A stretch of 64,000 nucleotides of DNA from GCA-002050365 sp964237235 (lineage in GTDB: Bacteria; Acidobacteriota; Blastocatellia; Pyrinomonadales; Pyrinomonadaceae). Location: NCBI GenBank assembly GCA_964237235.1, contig CAXSGY010000013.1:62001-126000 (forward strand), read 5' to 3'. The notes beneath the pieces are model-generated. The model had not been told where the DNA came from. It searched no databases and saw nothing but the letters and a program-made list of their open reading frames with translations. Shown here in pieces: positions 41,160 to 50,686 of the stretch (its first letter is position 1; each line of letters begins with the position of its first letter). A program made the translations under genes and the position numbers.

Positions 41160-44100
41160 TCAACTCGTCAACCGCCGGTAGATATTCGGCATTCGCTCCG
41201 GCAAACTCAGAACGTCGTCAATGATCGTATAGCCGACATCGCCGTATAAATCTTTTAGCTCGAATTCGGATTCGCGGTCAACGGTGATGCAGAACGGCGT
41301 GATGCCGCTGGTTTTGGCTTCGGTCAGGGCTTCGCGCACGTCTTCGCGGGCGTAGCGCGCGTCGCCGTAATCGTGGTCGTAAGGTCTGCCGTCGGTTAAA
41401 ATAATCAGAAGTTTGGTGCGCGAATCTTGTCGTAATAATTTCGCTGCGGCGTGGCGAATCGCCGCGCCTAAGCGGGTGTTGTTTTGGAATGTAATTCCGC
41501 CGATGCGCTTTTCGATGTCGTCGGAATATTTCTCGTCGAAATCTTTGACGACGTAAAATTTTACGTTGCGCCGACCTTCCGAAGTAAAACCGTTGATCGA
41601 ATAAACGTCGCCGACGGCTTCGAGGGCTTCGCTCATCAAAACCAAGCCTTCCTTTTCGATTTCGATGATTCTGCGCCCGGGATGCGTGTAGGGCTGAAGC
41701 GGATTTCTCGTGATCGTCCGCGCCGTCGAAGAAGATTGGTCGAGCAGAATCGAGACGGCGACATCACGCTGTTTTCTCAATCGTTTCGTGTAAATTCTTT
41801 CCGACTGCTGACCGTCGGCGCGTTTGTCAATGACGTAATCAACGAGCGCGTTTAAATCATAATCTTCGCCGTCGAGTTCGCGGTTGATTTTTGTTAAATT
41901 CTCCGGCTTCATTAGTTGAAATTGATGACGAATCGAAGAGATTTGTCCGCGATAACGCGAGCGCGCCAGCTCGACGAAATTTCTATCGCCCTGGCGAACG
42001 CGCTTTTCGATGACGCGACACCAGCCGGTTCTAAAATCCGACAAATCCTTATCCCATTCGTCGTAAGCGAACGCCACGTCGCCCGCCTCCAACGGTTGTT
42101 CGGGCATCTCGTTGTGCGCCCAGGCTTCCGCGCCCTGCAAATCGTCCGGCTCGCCGTCTTCGTCGTCGGTGTTCCAGGCGTTGAACAAATCGCGCGCGTC
42201 CTGATTTTTTTTCGGCTTTTGTTCGCGCTTGACCTGCGATTCCAAAACCGATTCCGCCGCGTTTTTGTCTTCGTAGTTGTATTCGTTGTCTTCGTTTTCC
42301 GTTTCCTGCGATTCGGCTTGCTGCTGTTCGGCGGCGATGTTTTGAAAAAGCGTATAAACGCGACTCGTCGCCATCAAAGCATCGGCGACGGTCGCGTTTT
42401 CCGATTGCAGATAATTTTCGATGACCGTTTCGATTTCCGAAGCGATTTGCCCGTAAAATTGCCGCGCATCGTCGGTCGCGCCGCCGCACAGAGTGATCTG
42501 AAACAAAAGCTCGAAGGGAACCTGGCTGATCGGTAAATCGAAAATATACGGACGCTTTTCGCGCAGGAAATTTCGCATCAAATCCAAATCCTTGCGAAGC
42601 CCTCGATACGTTCGGCGCAGACGATTATCAATTCGCGCGTTTTCCATCGTGCCGAAAATTTTCTTTGCCAGAGACGGTTCGGGAAACACTTGAAGCACGG
42701 TTTTATAATCGGAATTTTTCGGCAGATTTTTTCGCGTCTTCTTTAATTCCTTGGCGGTTTCCGCTTCGCTTAAGGCGCGTTCGCCTTTCTGCACGTCTTC
42801 GATATAACCGGCGAGCGAAAATGCATCGGTTTGTTCGGCGGTCGCTTCGTAAAGCGCGGCGAGTTCAGCGTAAGCGGCTTTTAATCCGGCGGAATCGCGC
42901 TCGAAAGTGCCGAATTCGATTTGTCCCGCGCCGTGCGCCGCGAGAACTTTGTAGAGGCGAAAATCCATTTCGTCGCTGTCGAATTCGTTGACGCTCGACG
43001 GCAAATAAATCGTTTTGCCGTCGCTGATGCGCGATTCCTGCGGCATCGCGGCGAGCGGCTGAACTTCGACCTCAAAACCGGTCAGACCTTCGACGTAAAT
43101 TCGCAAAACGCTCTGCACCGCTTCGAGCGGCAAACCCTGCTGCGAATCGGCGAGAAGCTGATTGCTGTTTCTCGTCTCGAGCGCAAAGTAACTGCGCCGC
43201 GCCTTCGCCGATTCGTTTTTGTTTTTCGCCAAACCCGTCGCAATCCATTCTTCAAACTGCGCCAAAGACACTTTTTTCAAAGCGGACGCGCTCGAACGAA
43301 ATGCGGCGAGCGCGGATTCGGCATCAATTTCGGCGATTTCTTTGGTTAAGCGCAAAACTCGGTCGGCTGTTTCGACGACTTCGGGTTTTTTCCGAATCGT
43401 CAGAAGATTTGAGAAAAACGGCGGAGTGGAACGAATAAAGGCGATTAAAATCGCGTTGCCGCTGCGGGCGACGGCTAAAAGCGCGTCGCGCCACGCATCG
43501 AAAACCTGCGGAACGCGCCGCAAAACTTCGCCGCCCGCGCTCGTAAAATGCAGAGTTACGCTGCCGCCGAATTCTAAAAAGTCGCCCGCCTTCGACGCTA
43601 ATTCAATCGCTTGTTCGGCTGATACAGCGGTCAGCGCGGCGGGCAAAATTTGCCATAAATCAGCCGTCATTCCGCCGGTGCGGTTGGCGAAACGCGCGGC
43701 GAGCGCGATGATTGATTCGGCGACCGCGGATTTTTCCGCGCCGAAATATTTCAGACGCGCGGCGACCTGCGGCGTTTTTTGCAGAAAATCCGCGCTGTGT
43801 TTCGCCGAGCGATTGGCGATTTCCGACGCGAGCCGCAGAATGTCCGTGAAAAGTTTATCGTCGCCGATTTCCTTTGCCAGATTCGGAATCAGTTGAAAAG
43901 TTTCGAGCGCGATTGAACTCGACAAAACGAGCTGGCGCGTGCAAATTTGAAAAACGAGCGGACGCGCCGGTTCGGGAACTTTTTTTAGATCATTGATGCC
44001 GTCGGCAAAAAACTTCGCGCCCAAATCCGCGTTCGCCATCGCCACGCGCCGTCCCATTTCCGCCCAGTTTCGGATGTCGTCCGCGCTTAAAATTTTCGCC

Positions 44101-44264
44101 GCCTTCGGCACGGCTTCGACAAATTCGCGGCTGACGCGCAGCGAAACACCCGCCAGAGCCGCGCTCATTTCGAGCGCAATAATTTTTTTGTCGTTCGGCA
44201 ATTTACCCAAACGTCGCGCCAAACCGGTAAAGGTTTGTTTTTTCGGATTTTCGTTTTCCGCCAT
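41160..44264 (-). CDS. NorD-like von Willebrand A-domain protein
   Basis: A 1034-residue cytoplasmic protein. Residues 1-350 are repetitive alpha-helices with about 35-residue periodicity, followed by a segment with YLPSSVNEF and LYKVLAAHGAGQIEFGTF resembling the degenerate central part of NorD/CbbO. The C-terminal 200 residues are a VWA domain with an intact MIDAS: DQSSSTA (D-x-S-x-S), a threonine and ILTDGRPYDHDYGDARYA. NorD/CbbO partners are MoxR AAA+ ATPases that activate metalloenzymes; none is seen nearby, nor is a nitric oxide reductase or RubisCO. It lies downstream of the FHA/M15 gene. Confidence 0.75.
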   Translation of the reverse strand: MAENENPKKQTFTGLARRLGKLPNDKKIIALEMSAALAGVSLRVSREFVEAVPKAAKILSADDIRNWAEMGRRVAMANADLGAKFFADGINDLKKVPEPARPLVFQICTRQLVLSSSIALETFQLIPNLAKEIGDDKLFTDILRLASEIANRSAKHSADFLQKTPQVAARLKYFGAEKSAVAESIIALAARFANRTGGMTADLWQILPAALTAVSAEQAIELASKAGDFLEFGGSVTLHFTSAGGEVLRRVPQVFDAWRDALLAVARSGNAILIAFIRSTPPFFSNLLTIRKKPEVVETADRVLRLTKEIAEIDAESALAAFRSSASALKKVSLAQFEEWIATGLAKNKNESAKARRSYFALETRNSNQLLADSQQGLPLEAVQSVLRIYVEGLTGFEVEVQPLAAMPQESRISDGKTIYLPSSVNEFDSDEMDFRLYKVLAAHGAGQIEFGTFERDSAGLKAAYAELAALYEATAEQTDAFSLAGYIEDVQKGERALSEAETAKELKKTRKNLPKNSDYKTVLQVFPEPSLAKKIFGTMENARIDNRLRRTYRGLRKDLDLMRNFLREKRPYIFDLPISQVPFELLFQITLCGGATDDARQFYGQIASEIETVIENYLQSENATVADALMATSRVYTLFQNIAAEQQQAESQETENEDNEYNYEDKNAAESVLESQVKREQKPKKNQDARDLFNAWNTDDEDGEPDDLQGAEAWAHNEMPEQPLEAGDVAFAYDEWDKDLSDFRTGWCRVIEKRVRQGDRNFVELARSRYRGQISSIRHQFQLMKPENLTKINRELDGEDYDLNALVDYVIDKRADGQQSERIYTKRLRKQRDVAVSILLDQSSSTARTITRNPLQPYTHPGRRIIEIEKEGLVLMSEALEAVGDVYSINGFTSEGRRNVKFYVVKDFDEKYSDDIEKRIGGITFQNNTRLGAAIRHAAAKLLRQDSRTKLLIILTDGRPYDHDYGDARYAREDVREALTEAKTSGITPFCITVDRESEFELKDLYGDVGYTIIDDVLSLPERMPNIYRRLTS
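41164..41244 (-). repeat. 81-bp direct repeat: copy inside the VWA gene
   Basis: The genuine 3' end of the VWA gene, repeated at 40438-40518. The distance between equivalent bases is 726 bp, made of the 81-bp copy and a 645-bp segment holding only the toxin-like pair. Confidence 0.9.
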
Positions 44265-44360
44265 AATTCGAGTTTAAAGGTTCAAGGTTTCAGGTTCAAG
44301 GTTCAAGGTTTCAGGTTCAAAGTCTGAAACCTGAAACCTGAAACCTGAAATCCCGAATTA
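44265..44360. repeat. Heptamer palindrome (GGTTCAA/GGTTTCA words)
   Basis: Left arm 44265-44322 and right arm 44324-44360. The left arm contains GGTTCAA, GGTTTCA, GGTTCAA, GGTTCAA, GGTTTCA, GGTTCAA in tandem; the right arm is four copies of TGAAACC. The arms are imperfect mirrors because word number and order have drifted, and outer AATTCG ends pair. It fills the gap exactly: left end touches the VWA start codon and the right end includes the stop codon of the FHA gene. Confidence 0.88.
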
Positions 44361-45833
44361 CGGGTAAACGAAGATGTGAATGCACGGCGTTTGGGCGACT
44401 TCGCGCAGCGCGTCAATGCGTCCTTTGCGTTCATAGTCGGCGAGCGTCGCCATTAGAAAATTCTGCTCGTCGGCGGTCATCTGCATATATGCCAGATCGA
44501 ACGTCGCGCCGGTCGAATGCGGCGGCGTTCTGCCGGTGTAAGCATTGCGCGTGTCTTTGGTTAAATCGAATTGATACTCGAGCGAGCGCGTCAGCGAAGT
44601 TACCTTCAAAGGTCGTCCGAATTTCGCCTGATACGCCGCGCCTAATTCTTCCAAAAACGCCTTCGCGCGCGGATGAAACATTCGCAGCAACCGCCGCTTC
44701 ATTTGCAGACGGCTTGCCGGATCGCTCAAATCGTATTTCTGACCGTTGTAATTATTTGCGAGCGATTGAATGATCGAAAAATCTTCAGAATTTGTAATCA
44801 GCGGTGACTTGAGCCGGGTCGCCGGATCGAATGAATCGAAGGGCGCGCCGTCCGCGCTCGTGCCGATGTTGTCGAGATAATAAAATTTCGTGGCGAGCGG
44901 CAGTTCGACCAGTTTGTTCGCTGCCCGCAAACGAATGAGCGCGGCGTAATCCTTCGGTAATGTATCGGGCGTTATGTTGAGTTGCTTAAATATCGCCAAC
45001 TGTTTGGTGATGCCGCCGCCGAGTTCCGCCGGAATCTGCACCGACACCAAACCGATTTGCGCGCCGCGTTTGCCCATCGCCAGATTTCTTTGCGTCTCCC
45101 AATCGGCGACCGAAACGGCGAGCTGCGGCGCGTCGGTCGAGGTTTTTATTTCTACTAAATCCTTCGTCTCAAACGCCGCGTCCTGAACTTCCCACGCTTC
45201 GATCAAATCGTCGAGGTTATTTTCATCAACGTCGCCGCCGCCGAGCGGATCAACGACGCGAATCGGAATGGCGGCGGGCGCGACATCGCGCCGCACCGGT
45301 TTTTTTCCGGCGATGGAAATATTTTCGTAACGGCTGGCGACCAGATACGCGCCGATGCCGAGAAAGATAATCAAAAACATCGAACCGACGGCGGCGATTA
45401 AAACGACGGGCGGCGAATTCGGCGCAGGTTTCGCGGCTTGCGCCGACGGTTTCGGCGGCGGCGTTTGCGCGTTTGTTTTTTGATTTTCAGGCGGTCGGCT
45501 GACGCTCCGATTCGATTGTTCGACAGTCGCCGGTTTTTCACCGATTTCGATGCGGATGCGCGTTTCGGTGCCGATTTTTATTTGGTCGCCGTCGAAGATT
45601 TGGCGCGGCGCGCCGGAAATACGCTCGCCGTTGACGAAGGTTCCGTTCGTCGAATTTTCGTCAACGATTAAAACCGCGTTGCCGTCGCGGAAAAAAGTCG
45701 TATTAAGGCGCGAAAGCCCGCTGTCGGACAACGCGATATTTGCCGCGTCCGTGCGCCCGACGGAAATTTCGTCTTCGAGCGAAACGCTGCGCGCGCCGTC
45801 GTGATTTTCAATATAAAGCGTTATTTTCTGCAT
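44358..45833 (-). CDS. FHA domain - membrane helix - M15-like peptidase fusion
   Basis: A 491-residue protein. Residues 1-100 form an FHA domain, with GRTDAANI, LSRLNTTF and ENSTNGTFVNGERI, which normally binds phosphothreonine. A proline-rich linker precedes one membrane helix (about 143-165, VVLIAAVGSMFLIIFLGIGAYLV). The outer part ends with LKVTSLTRSLEYQFDL, RTPPHSTGATFDLAYM and CIHIFVYP, which follow the D-alanyl-D-alanine carboxypeptidase (M15/VanY-like, DUF5715-like) metal site HxxxxxxD...H. This would link cytoplasmic phospho-signalling to cell-wall cleavage. It follows the zinc-ribbon gene by 6 bp. Confidence 0.72.
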   Translation of the reverse strand: MQKITLYIENHDGARSVSLEDEISVGRTDAANIALSDSGLSRLNTTFFRDGNAVLIVDENSTNGTFVNGERISGAPRQIFDGDQIKIGTETRIRIEIGEKPATVEQSNRSVSRPPENQKTNAQTPPPKPSAQAAKPAPNSPPVVLIAAVGSMFLIIFLGIGAYLVASRYENISIAGKKPVRRDVAPAAIPIRVVDPLGGGDVDENNLDDLIEAWEVQDAAFETKDLVEIKTSTDAPQLAVSVADWETQRNLAMGKRGAQIGLVSVQIPAELGGGITKQLAIFKQLNITPDTLPKDYAALIRLRAANKLVELPLATKFYYLDNIGTSADGAPFDSFDPATRLKSPLITNSEDFSIIQSLANNYNGQKYDLSDPASRLQMKRRLLRMFHPRAKAFLEELGAAYQAKFGRPLKVTSLTRSLEYQFDLTKDTRNAYTGRTPPHSTGATFDLAYMQMTADEQNFLMATLADYERKGRIDALREVAQTPCIHIFVYP

Positions 45834-45839
45834 CGAAAA

Positions 45840-46067
45840 TTAATGATGGTCGTCTTCGGCGACTTCCTTTAACTTTGAAATGTCGAGCATTTTAGAAAAC
45901 TCGTCAAAGTGAAACATCGTCTCGTCCTTGCAGTAATCGCAGAAAAAGGTGACATCTTCGCCGAGATACATATCCTTCAAATGATACGCGATAAAACAGC
46001 CGTAGCAACGCTGTATGCGCTTGCCGAACTGTTCTAGAACTTCGCCGCCGGTTTGTATGTTTTCCAT
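45840..46067 (-). CDS. Small zinc-ribbon protein
   Basis: A 75-residue acidic protein with two CxxC pairs, CYGC (about 21-24) and CDYC (about 43-46), spaced as a zinc ribbon, and a His/Asp-rich tail. No family name is recognised. GTG directly before the ATG also encodes an in-frame start; I use the ATG at 46067. It heads the run zinc ribbon, FHA/M15, VWA, toxin pair, all on the minus strand. Confidence 0.65.
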   Translation of the reverse strand: MENIQTGGEVLEQFGKRIQRCYGCFIAYHLKDMYLGEDVTFFCDYCKDETMFHFDEFSKMLDISKLKEVAEDDHH

Positions 46068-46247
46068 CACCTGAAATCAAAATTCTAACATAAATTTCAA
46101 AGTCTTTGGACGGCAACTCGCTTTTCAATAAATCGAGCGAAATGCCGTCTGAAATTTTAGAGCAAAGTTAGCATTAACACCCGAATTAAAATTCGCCGGC
46201 AAAAATCCGCGCGACACTTGAAACGGAATCTTTATAAAATTATAAAA

Positions 46248-46283
46248 AAAGAGTCCCTGCAGTTTTCGTTTCAGGGACTCTTT
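46248..46283 (-). terminator. Intrinsic terminator of the 1456-residue FG-GAP protein
   Basis: Perfect 12-bp stem (AAAGAGTCCCTG at 46248-46259, complement at 46272-46283), 12-nt loop, and seven T on the minus strand, 33 bp past the stop. Confidence 0.85.
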
Positions 46284-46315
46284 GATTGTTTAGACAAAAT
46301 TTCGCCGGAAATTAA

Positions 46316-49300
46316 TCAAAAGATAAACGCGCCCGGAAGCGGTTTGTCGGAAGCCAAGCCGAATTGAAATCCGGTAAATCCGTTCGCGCTTTGCTGAATA
46401 TACCACGTCCCGCTTCTGTAAACGGCAACGTCCGCCTTGCCGTCGCCGTCGTAATCGGCGGGTGTCGGTAAATCGCCGGCTGCTCCGAATTGCGTGGCGG
46501 AAAAACCGGACAGGCTGTTTTGAAAATACCAGGTTCCGTTCGACGGCCTGAAAACGGCTAAATCAATTCTGCCGTCGCCGTCGTAATCGGCGGGAACGGC
46601 TTTATCCTGCGCCGCTCCGAACTGCATTCCGACGAACCCGATTTCACTTCCCTGAATATACCAAACTCCCGCTCGATAAACCGCGTAATCGGCTTTACCG
46701 TCGCCGTCATAATCGCCGACGACCGGCTTGTCCGCGTTCGCTCCGAATTGGTATGCGGAAAACGGCGTAGTGGCTGAATAATATACATACCAGGTGCCGT
46801 TCGCGGGACGATAGACGGCTAACTCGGCTTTGCCGTCGCCGTTGAAATCAGCCGGTTGCGGAACGTCGCTCGCATTTCCGAATTGAATGCCCGTAAAACC
46901 CTGCGCGCTTCGCAGCAGATACCATGTGCCGTTGCGATAAACCGCCAAATCGGTTTTGCCGTCGCCGTCGTAATCAGCCGGAACGATTTTGTCGTCGGTT
47001 TCACCGAATTTAACGCCCGTCAAGCCGTTCTGCGATTGATTCAAATACCAGGTGCCGTTCGACGGGCGATAAACCGAAATGTCGGCTTTGCCGTCGCCGT
47101 CAAAATCCATCGCCGGACGGCGCGTGGTCGCCGAATCGTCGTTCAAAATCGTGATGCCGCCGCTGCTTCCGACACCGTTGATTTCGGCGTTGACCGGATT
47201 CGACAAAATCACCCTGAACGTTTCGTCCGGTTCCTGATTTCTATCGCTGACGATGTTCAGCGGAATAATTTTTGAAGTTTCGCCGGGCGCGAAAACGAGC
47301 GTGCCGGACGAAGCCGTATAATCTTCGGGCGCGGTCGCCGTGCCGTTCTGAGTCGTATAACCGACGCTTACCTGCCGACCGCTCGCCGTCAGCAGCCTGA
47401 CCTGATAATTGACGGTTTTGATGCCGTAATTTCCTTCCGTCACGCTCAAATCAGACGCGCTCAGGCGCGGAAGCGTCGGGTCGTTGTCCAGAATGCTGAC
47501 GGTGATGTTTGCCTGTGCGCCGAGCGTCGCGCCGCCGGTCGCGTTTTCTAAAACAATGGAAAATGTTTCGGTGTTTTCGTTCAGCGCGTCGTTGATAATC
47601 GGAATGGAAACTATTTTTGAAGTTTCATTCGCGCCGAAGAATAAAGTGCCGCTGATCGGGGCGTAGTCTTCAAATTCCGTCGCGGTTCCGGCAACTGTTT
47701 TCACCTTAAATCCGACATCGCTCGCCGTGCCGTTCGCTCTGGAAATAGTAATGCGAACCGAGCCGACGTTTTCGGAAACCGAAAGACTCGCGTCGGAAAA
47801 TTGAATCGTGCCGCCCGCGTCGTCGTCGGTAATCGTTACCGTCGCCTGATTGTTTGCGAGACCGGCGTTTGACGGGTTGGATAAACCGACGCTGAATGTT
47901 TCGTCGGGTTCGACTCGATAATCGGGATTGATTTCTATCGCCAGAGATTTTGAAGTCTCGCCCGGTTCGAGATAGAAACTTTCCGCCAACGGTTGATAAT
48001 CCTGATTGGAAACGGCGGAAACGTCGCTGGTCGTCACTTGAATTTTTACTCTTTTACCGCTCACGCCCGATAAATTTACCGGCAGGTAAGCCGTCGTTGA
48101 ACCGCCGCTGCCTTCGACGACGGTCGCGTTGCCGATGGACAAACTCGGAACGAAAGTGTCGTCGTCAACGATTTTCGCCGTGCCGACCGGATCGGCAAGC
48201 GTCGCGTTGAGCGGATTACTTAAAGACAAAGCGAATGTTTCATCGTTTTCGGGTAAATTATCGCCTTTAATCTCGACGCTGACCGTTTGGCTGGTCGTGC
48301 CGGCGGGAAAAACCAGCGTGCCGCTTTTTGAAACGAAATCCGTGCCGGCGGTCGCCGTTCTCGAAACGGTTTGGTAATCAACGCTGACTGCTTCGGTCGC
48401 GGCGGCGGCAAGCGTTACGGTGAAATTGACGCTGGTCGTGCCGGTATCGCCCTCGTTCACCTGCGCGTCGCCGATTGACAGGCATTTAGAAATATTCGTG
48501 CCGTTATAAAAAACTTTGATTCCGCCGTAACCGGCGGCGGTGGCGATGTCCGGTTTGCCGTCGTTGTTGAAATCTTTTGAAGTCAAAGAAAACGGTTGGA
48601 TACCGACGGCGATGGTTTGCGCCTGTTCAAACGCTCCGTCAGCGAGACCTTTGAAAAATATGAGTGAACCGTTCTGCGCGGAGGCGATAATGTCTTTCGT
48701 GCCGTCCAGATCGAAGTCCTGTAATTCCAGATCGCTGACGTAACCGTTCAACGGATATGAAACGTCGTTGAAAAATCCGCCGTTGCCGACTCCGTACGAA
48801 ACTTTGATTTTAGAATTGCCGCCGATCACTAAATCCAGATTTCCGTCATTGTTCAGATCCGACAAAATAAGAGCCGCCGGCACGCCCACGCCGCCCTGCA
48901 AAAGCGGATTTCTGACGAAAGTTCCGTCGCCGTTGCCGACCAGGAAAATAAAATCGCCGAGCGTCGGGCGCACGACGATCAAATCCAGAATTCCGTCGTT
49001 CGTGATGTCGCCGACGGCGAGAACGCTCGTCGTCGAATCGGGATTAATATTGACACCGGGAACAAAAGTAAAACCGCCCGCACCGTCGTTGAGCAGCACC
49101 GAAAAATCGCGCCCCTCCAGATTGGTCGTAATAATGTCCAGCTTGCCGTCGCGGTTAAAATCTCCGGTTCTGATGAAGGTCGGTCGGACATACGTGGCAG
49201 CCAGATTAAAAACGGCTTTGACGAATGTTCCGTCGCCGTTGCCCGTAAAGACGGCGACCTTGCCGGCGTAAGTATCGGGCGCGGCAAAATCGGGTTTGTT

Positions 49301-50686
49301 GTCGTTGTTGAAATCGCCGACCACGACCGCACCGGCACTGACATTGTAACCGCCGCCGATTGACAGACCGAACGGTCCGCTCACGTCCGAAAATTTTCCC
49401 TGGCTGTCCTGTAAAATGACGTGCGCCGAATTGTTATACGGGCTGACGGTTACCAAATCGTTTCTGCCGTCGCCATTAAAATCGGCACTGTCAGCTTCAT
49501 ACACCCGATCATAGACACCGACCGCCGGACTGCTGACGGGACGGTCGGTTTGGTTCAGAAGGATCGAAGTTCCGCTTCCTAAATCGACGTTGACGATGCC
49601 GAAATCGAGAATTCCGTCGCTGTTAAAATCGGCGGTGACCACGCCCGCGAAGACTCCTCTGACGACAGCAGGCAGATAATAATTAAATTTACCCGAATCG
49701 TCGCCGAGCAGCACGCCGCCGCCGCTGGTCACCAAATCCGTTTTTCCGTCGCCGTTAAAATCTAAAGTTTCAAACGTTGCAATCGTTCCGGTGTCGGAAA
49801 TAACGGGACTTCCGAAGCCGCCGCTGCCGTTTCCGAAGTAAGTCAACAACTTGGCGGTTTGAAGATCGCTGGCAATTAAATCGAGATTGCCGTCTTTATT
49901 TACGTCAATCGCCGCCAGCGAATATGTCTGAAGATTCGGAATAATATTCGTCAAACTGAAATTGCCGCCTTGATTCAGATATAGACGAACGTCCGAAGAA
50001 CTATAATTGTCGTATGCGACCACCAAATCGTTTCTGCCGTCTTTGTTGAAGTCGCCGCTGACAATTTTTTTCGGATTGCTAATTGAACCGGCAATACTCG
50101 ATAAGGTAAATGTCGAATCGCGATTTCCTTTGAATATTTGCAAAGAATCGGAGAAGGCAACGGCGACATCGAGATAATTATCCGCGTCGAAGTAACCGGC
50201 AGTAACGACCTGTGGTGAAGAACCCGACAGAGCGAAGGCATTTGAAAGATTAAAATTCCCCGTGCCGTCGCCGAGCAAAAGCAATAATTTGTTCGATTCG
50301 GTATTGATGACTATAGCGTCAAGTTCGCCGTCGCGGTTAAAATCGCCCAAATCAAAATCAAGCGCACCGGTTCCGCCGGCGGCGGAATATTTGGTTTCCT
50401 TAATTCCTCCTTCGCCGTCGCCGAGCTGCACCGCGAGCTTGCCGGAATAAGATTGATTGACGATTAAATCGTTGATGCCGTCGTGATCGAGATCGGCGGT
50501 TTTGATTTTGTTAATACCGTCGGTTACCGGATAAAACGGCAGTTGATTGATTTTAAAACTGTTACAGGAATTTGCCGCGTTCGCTGATTCGACGGTCGAG
50601 ACCGGCGTTTGCGAATAAAACGGCAAAGCCAAAAGCAGCAGAGCGGTTGCCATTACCGCAGGGAAAATTTTGGGCAGATAATACAT
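46316..50686 (-). CDS. Giant secreted FG-GAP / Calx-beta protein
   Basis: A 1456-residue exported protein. GGAGGAA six bases upstream fixes the start at 50686 and gives the signal peptide FPAVMATALLLLALPFYSQ. Residues about 40-760 are VCBS/FG-GAP repeats (GDFNRDGELDAIV, GDFNNDNKPDFAA and others) that should fold as beta-propellers with calcium sites. Then come four Calx-beta domains (each ending in xxIxDDD), and a C-terminal block of six FG-GAP units closing with DKPLPGAFIF. No catalytic motif is seen. A surface, adhesion or polymer-binding role is likely from the domains. It lies downstream of a similar gene. Confidence 0.82.
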   Translation of the reverse strand: MYYLPKIFPAVMATALLLLALPFYSQTPVSTVESANAANSCNSFKINQLPFYPVTDGINKIKTADLDHDGINDLIVNQSYSGKLAVQLGDGEGGIKETKYSAAGGTGALDFDLGDFNRDGELDAIVINTESNKLLLLLGDGTGNFNLSNAFALSGSSPQVVTAGYFDADNYLDVAVAFSDSLQIFKGNRDSTFTLSSIAGSISNPKKIVSGDFNKDGRNDLVVAYDNYSSSDVRLYLNQGGNFSLTNIIPNLQTYSLAAIDVNKDGNLDLIASDLQTAKLLTYFGNGSGGFGSPVISDTGTIATFETLDFNGDGKTDLVTSGGGVLLGDDSGKFNYYLPAVVRGVFAGVVTADFNSDGILDFGIVNVDLGSGTSILLNQTDRPVSSPAVGVYDRVYEADSADFNGDGRNDLVTVSPYNNSAHVILQDSQGKFSDVSGPFGLSIGGGYNVSAGAVVVGDFNNDNKPDFAAPDTYAGKVAVFTGNGDGTFVKAVFNLAATYVRPTFIRTGDFNRDGKLDIITTNLEGRDFSVLLNDGAGGFTFVPGVNINPDSTTSVLAVGDITNDGILDLIVVRPTLGDFIFLVGNGDGTFVRNPLLQGGVGVPAALILSDLNNDGNLDLVIGGNSKIKVSYGVGNGGFFNDVSYPLNGYVSDLELQDFDLDGTKDIIASAQNGSLIFFKGLADGAFEQAQTIAVGIQPFSLTSKDFNNDGKPDIATAAGYGGIKVFYNGTNISKCLSIGDAQVNEGDTGTTSVNFTVTLAAAATEAVSVDYQTVSRTATAGTDFVSKSGTLVFPAGTTSQTVSVEIKGDNLPENDETFALSLSNPLNATLADPVGTAKIVDDDTFVPSLSIGNATVVEGSGGSTTAYLPVNLSGVSGKRVKIQVTTSDVSAVSNQDYQPLAESFYLEPGETSKSLAIEINPDYRVEPDETFSVGLSNPSNAGLANNQATVTITDDDAGGTIQFSDASLSVSENVGSVRITISRANGTASDVGFKVKTVAGTATEFEDYAPISGTLFFGANETSKIVSIPIINDALNENTETFSIVLENATGGATLGAQANITVSILDNDPTLPRLSASDLSVTEGNYGIKTVNYQVRLLTASGRQVSVGYTTQNGTATAPEDYTASSGTLVFAPGETSKIIPLNIVSDRNQEPDETFRVILSNPVNAEINGVGSSGGITILNDDSATTRRPAMDFDGDGKADISVYRPSNGTWYLNQSQNGLTGVKFGETDDKIVPADYDGDGKTDLAVYRNGTWYLLRSAQGFTGIQFGNASDVPQPADFNGDGKAELAVYRPANGTWYVYYSATTPFSAYQFGANADKPVVGDYDGDGKADYAVYRAGVWYIQGSEIGFVGMQFGAAQDKAVPADYDGDGRIDLAVFRPSNGTWYFQNSLSGFSATQFGAAGDLPTPADYDGDGKADVAVYRSGTWYIQQSANGFTGFQFGLASDKPLPGAFIF

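Noticed and set aside
41160..44264. Nitric oxide reductase or RubisCO activation locus (NorD/CbbO)
   Set aside because: No norB, norC, norQ, cbbQ or RubisCO gene is present; only the VWA-protein architecture is shared.
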